Assembly (NCBI GenBank): GCA_934670175.1
Contig: CAKUOX010000026.1
Location: 1-33,893, forward strand
Direction of reading: 5' to 3'
Source: an uncultured Clostridia bacterium
Lineage (GTDB): Bacteria > Bacillota > Clostridia > Christensenellales > Aristaeellaceae
DNA: 33,893 nt
Shown: positions 31,570 through 33,893 of the stretch, one piece after another
Layout: each line of letters starts with the position of its first letter
Position numbering within the stretch: the stretch's first letter is position 1
Program-made: the position numbers and the translations under genes
Notes under the pieces: model-generated
Database searches by the model: none
What the model was told of the DNA's origin: nothing
What the model saw: the letters and a program-made list of their open reading frames with translations, nothing else

Positions 31570-31864
31570 CGTATACGTCTATATCGCCGTGATGGCGATC
31601 GTCACCTACCTGATCCGCGTACTGCCGCTCACGCTGGTGCGCCGCGAGATCAAAAATGTGTATGTCCGCTCGTTTCTGTATTATGTGCCGTATATCACCC
31701 TGGCGGTGATGACCTTCCCCGCCATTCTGGATGCCTGCGGCAGCGTCTGGGCGGGACTGGCGGCGTTCGTGGCGGGTGTGGCGCTCGCCTGGCGCGGCGC
31801 GAGCTTGTTGAATGTCGCCGTCGCCTGCTGCGCCACGGTATACCTGCTGGAGCTTTTCATTTGA
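31562..31864 (+). CDS. azlD: AzlD domain protein, partner of AzlC
   Basis: A 100-residue protein with about four hydrophobic segments, the normal AzlD size. MAIVTYLIRVLPLTLVRR and SFLYYVPYITLAVMTFPAIL match the family. It starts inside the end of azlC with AAAGGAGG upstream, so the two are coupled and made in similar amounts. Confidence 0.92.
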   Translation: MRNVYVYIAVMAIVTYLIRVLPLTLVRREIKNVYVRSFLYYVPYITLAVMTFPAILDACGSVWAGLAAFVAGVALAWRGASLLNVAVACCATVYLLELFI

Positions 31865-31891
31865 AGGGGCCTTGAAAGGGGCTTCTTTTTT
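31863..31891 (+). terminator. Probable terminator after azlD
   Basis: GAAG pairs with CTTC and an inner CCT with AGG in a weak, interrupted stem, followed by a T-rich run to 31891. Stem quality is modest; the T-run and position directly after the stop support the call. Confidence 0.5.
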
Positions 31892-31921
31892 GTGATTGGA
31901 ACTGCTTTTTTAAGGAATGAG

Positions 31922-32021
31922 GCAAAGCAGCGTCGGCAATTCGTAAAGGGAGAGAATTAGCAAAACCGGGTTTTGCGGGTCGGCGACTCTTGCAAAGAGA
32001 CGTCGACAATTCGTAAAGGAA
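31922..32021. repeat. Pair of 30-base direct repeats with hairpins between
   Basis: Bases 31922-31951 recur at 31992-32021 with few changes (shared core ACAATTCGTAAAGG-like). Between them lie CAAAACC-G-GGTTTTG (31961-31975) and a stem of 13 positions with two mismatches (31979-31991 with 31995-32007). No gene is seen in 31865-32164. Confidence 0.55.
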
Positions 32022-32071
32022 GCACATGATACATAAATGCATAAAGCATATTAATTAATATTTCGAAACAC

Positions 32072-32098
32072 TTGACAAATGTATACTAATAGTATAAC
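32072..32098 (+). promoter_or_regulatory. Promoter with overlapping palindrome for the secreted SH3-like protein
   Basis: Consensus TTGACA (32072-32077) and TATAAC (32093-32098) with a short 15-base spacer. TATACTA-A-TAGTATA (32082-32096) is a perfect 15-base palindrome overlapping the spacer and the -10. Confidence 0.6.
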
Positions 32099-32164
32099 GT
32101 TAATGATGAATAAGATGTCGAAACTTAGACGAGTATGCTGCGCCAGTTTGAGAGGAGAACAAAC

Positions 32165-33499
32165 ATGAAAAGGATTCTGGTATGCGTTCTGACGGTATTG
32201 ACGGTTATATTTGCATGTATTCCGGCAACGATCGCCGAGGATGACTTTCCGGTTCTGGCGTGGTATATGCATGGAGATGAATATATCCAGACGCTTGATG
32301 AATATGACAGATATTTCACACGCGAACCGGCGGTTGTTTACATGGATCGCTTTGGCAAAGGAAAGGTTGGCCTCGGCCCACAGATGGATGGGCTGATTCA
32401 ACGAAAGAGGGATATCTATGATACCAGCGGGTTGGCTTACGAGCTGTTTGTCAGACAAACCTTTTACCGGTTCAGTGTCATGGATTCGATACAGACCTCG
32501 CTTGTCCAGAGTGAAGTTTATTGCTGGAAGGATGCGCGGGGTGATATTGCTATCAGCGATGAATACTACCTGTTTAAAATGGTATATCTTGAGGGTGATT
32601 ATCGATTGATCCTGGTGAATATGTATGCAGAAACTGATGGCGGAGAGGAAGTGAATGCGCGCACGATCGAGAGCTCTTTTTTCGAAGGAATTGATGATTG
32701 GAGCGAATTTACATACATAGGAGATCGCGTCACGCAGGGCGACCTGCTCCTAAAGGAATCTCCCGACAGTTTTGCCGCGCCCATGATCGTGGTGTCAAAC
32801 GGAACATATCTGAGTAATTGCTATGCCAATTCTGATGGCTGGGTTTACTGTGAGTATGAGGGGTTAAATGGCTATATCTTGATGGATTACCTGCGTGAAC
32901 CGAATGGTTATGAGCGCCCCGACAACGACAATGATGATTATAATGACTATGGCGGCTATGACGACTATGATTACGATAATGACTATGACGGCTATGATTA
33001 CGATGATTACTATGACGATTATGATCGTTCAGATAGCGATGGAACGCAGGGCGTGACAGAATGGACGCTCTCGAGCAGCGAAATGTGGGCATACGCGACG
33101 AGCGAGCTTACCGACAAGTATGGCACATATCCTGCAACACAGGCATGCGATAATAATCTCAATACTGTGTGGTCGGAGGGCGTTGACGGCATCGGAGATG
33201 GTGAGTGCCTGAGCATTGCGTTTGATACAGCTTGTGTGACGGGCTTTTCGATTTGGGGTGGTTATCAGAAGGATTCATATCGCTACTACAAGAATAACCG
33301 CCCGAGAGAGATGGAAATCTGGTCGGATGATGAGTATCAGGGCACGATTGAACTTGACGATGAGTTCCGGGAACAGAGTTTCTCATTCGTGAACCCCGTA
33401 TATACGTCTTCATTGCGCTTCGTGATCGTGTCCGTCTATGATGGAAACGAGTGTGATGATACCTGTATATCCGAGGTGAGCATTCGCGTACAGGATTAA
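32165..33499 (+). CDS. Secreted protein: SH3-like module, Asp/Tyr linker, NADase-type glycan-binding-like domain
   Basis: A 444-residue exported protein. Residues 1-24 are a signal peptide ending TIA. Residues 27-180 form an unrecognised beta-rich domain. Residues 187-245 look like a bacterial SH3 module (GDLLLKESP, then NGTYLSNCYANSDGWVYCEY, then GYILMDYL). Residues 253-292 are almost entirely Asp, Tyr, Asn and Gly. Residues 299-444 resemble the NADase-type glycan-binding (discoidin-like) domain: ATQACDNNLNTVWSEGVDG, GDGECLSI, IWGGYQKDSYRYYKNNRPRE. No NADase catalytic domain is present. AGAGGAG precedes the ATG. Base composition is clearly more AT-rich than that of the neighbours, which suggests transfer. 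A cell-envelope or glycan-binding role is inference. Confidence 0.85.
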   Translation: MKRILVCVLTVLTVIFACIPATIAEDDFPVLAWYMHGDEYIQTLDEYDRYFTREPAVVYMDRFGKGKVGLGPQMDGLIQRKRDIYDTSGLAYELFVRQTFYRFSVMDSIQTSLVQSEVYCWKDARGDIAISDEYYLFKMVYLEGDYRLILVNMYAETDGGEEVNARTIESSFFEGIDDWSEFTYIGDRVTQGDLLLKESPDSFAAPMIVVSNGTYLSNCYANSDGWVYCEYEGLNGYILMDYLREPNGYERPDNDNDDYNDYGGYDDYDYDNDYDGYDYDDYYDDYDRSDSDGTQGVTEWTLSSSEMWAYATSELTDKYGTYPATQACDNNLNTVWSEGVDGIGDGECLSIAFDTACVTGFSIWGGYQKDSYRYYKNNRPREMEIWSDDEYQGTIELDDEFREQSFSFVNPVYTSSLRFVIVSVYDGNECDDTCISEVSIRVQD

Positions 33500-33604
33500 G
33501 CGGTTGAATTGCGCCTGTCTGGCGCGTCGAGGGGCGACAAAAGGGCGACTGCGGTTTTTAAGGTCAGGGTTTTGTAAAAAATAGAGAATTATACCAGCGG
33601 TAGA
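33500..33604. other. Short intergenic stretch before the repeat array
   Basis: GCGCC-TGTCT-GGCGC (33511-33525) and GTCG/CGAC (33526-33538) form small stems, with a T-run at 33556-33560. They may terminate the upstream gene. Nothing else is recognised. Confidence 0.4.
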
Positions 33605-33633
33605 ATGACAAAGCGGCGGCTTTGTGCTATAAT
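33605..33633 (+). promoter_or_regulatory. Promoter heading the 81-bp array, spacer filled by a palindrome
   Basis: ATGACA (33605-33610), a 17-base spacer and consensus TATAAT (33628-33633). ACAAAGC (33608-33614) and GCTTTGT (33619-33625) are exact complements across GGCG, so an operator-like dyad fills the spacer. Transcription would begin at about 33640, the base before the first repeat unit. Confidence 0.75.
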
Positions 33634-33640
33634 GGTGATC

Positions 33641-33893
33641 GTCGGCGGGCGGAGGCTCGCAAGCCACACGCCGACGATCATAGAAAGGGAAAGGATCAGG
33701 AAGATCCGGAGGATATTCCGTGTCGGCGGGCGGAAGTTCGCAGATCGCACGCCGACGATCATAGAAAGGAAAAAGATCAAGAAGATCCGGAGGATATTCC
33801 GTGTCGGCGGGCGGAAGTTCGCAGACCGCACGCCGACGATCATAGAAAGGGAAAAGATCAGGAAGATCCGGAGGATATTCCGTGTCGGCGGGC
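33641..33893. repeat. 81-bp tandem repeat array, truncated by the window end
   Basis: Units start at 33641, 33722, 33803 and 33884, exactly 81 bases apart; the fourth is cut by the window end. Units differ at few positions, mostly unit bases 13-28 and 47-60. Each unit begins GTCGGCG, which pairs with CGCCGAC at unit bases 29-35. A GATC-containing stem lies at about 53-67, and CGGA/TCCG at 67-80. Because 81 is a multiple of three, one frame on each strand stays open: a basic 27-residue repeat on plus, a hydrophobic one on minus. Neither has a convincing translation start. It could be a structured repeat RNA, a protein-binding DNA array or the beginning of a repetitive gene. Confidence 0.85.

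Noticed and set aside
31865..32164. Small gene in the gap before the secreted protein
   Set aside because: Short frames on both strands lack ribosome binding sites and cross the direct repeats and hairpins.
32165..33499. NADase effector toxin
   Set aside because: Only the C-terminal glycan-binding-like domain resembles NADase-associated proteins; no NADase catalytic region is encoded.
33641..33893. Array considered as CRISPR or another guide array
   Set aside because: The whole 81-base unit is repeated with only scattered substitutions; there are no unique spacers between short repeats, and no cas or Tas-like gene is in the window.

Overview
The window reads as a chromosomal segment of a fairly GC-rich Bacillota, probably a gut-type clostridial lineage. 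HPr kinase/phosphorylase, AzlCD, LrgAB, the cytidylate-kinase-like/MATE pair and strong AGGAGG-type ribosome binding sites point there. The exact family cannot be fixed from this sequence. There is no rRNA, tRNA, transposase, integrase or phage gene. Most of it is ordinary core and transport metabolism in tight operons. The two ends and several intergenic regions hold less usual material.

Layout. 1-2390: the end of a sugar ABC operon (two RbsC-type permeases and a RhaS-like binding protein), closed by a terminator and a perfect 18-bp inverted repeat. 2618-3982: a secreted Cys-containing protein with 46-residue repeats. 3983-4359: a gene-free stretch full of hairpins. 4360-6813 (minus): an aminotransferase followed by tyrS. 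7050-11859 (plus): a tight operon of HAD phosphatase, hprK, ROK glucokinase, pepT and dapF. 12011-15299: a LysR regulator divergent from a cytidylate-kinase-like protein, a small membrane protein and a MATE exporter. 15500-17829: a DUF2750-like protein and an Lrp regulator (minus), divergent from a second MATE exporter. 17856-19034: an MFS transporter (minus).

19225-22135 (plus): lipoate-protein ligase, LrgA, LrgB and a patatin-like lipase. LrgAB-type proteins import pyruvate in some Bacillota and lipoate is the cofactor of pyruvate dehydrogenase, so this group may be a pyruvate-use unit. 22202-28975 (minus): a complete second sugar ABC operon (binding protein, double ATPase, two permeases, bicupin, LacI regulator), with an 18-bp intercistronic hairpin after the binding protein and a 12-bp palindrome inside the promoter. 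29402-31864 (plus): a third MATE exporter with AzlC/AzlD. 32165-33499: an AT-richer secreted protein with an SH3-like module, an Asp/Tyr-rich linker and a C-terminal domain resembling the NADase-type glycan-binding fold.

The least explained object is at the right edge. From 33641 to the window end there is an exact 81-bp tandem array (three full units plus the start of a fourth). It sits immediately behind a near-consensus promoter whose spacer is occupied by an 18-bp palindrome. Each unit can fold into several hairpins, is dense in GATC, and is open for translation on both strands because 81 is a multiple of three. It is cut by the window edge, so its function cannot be settled here.
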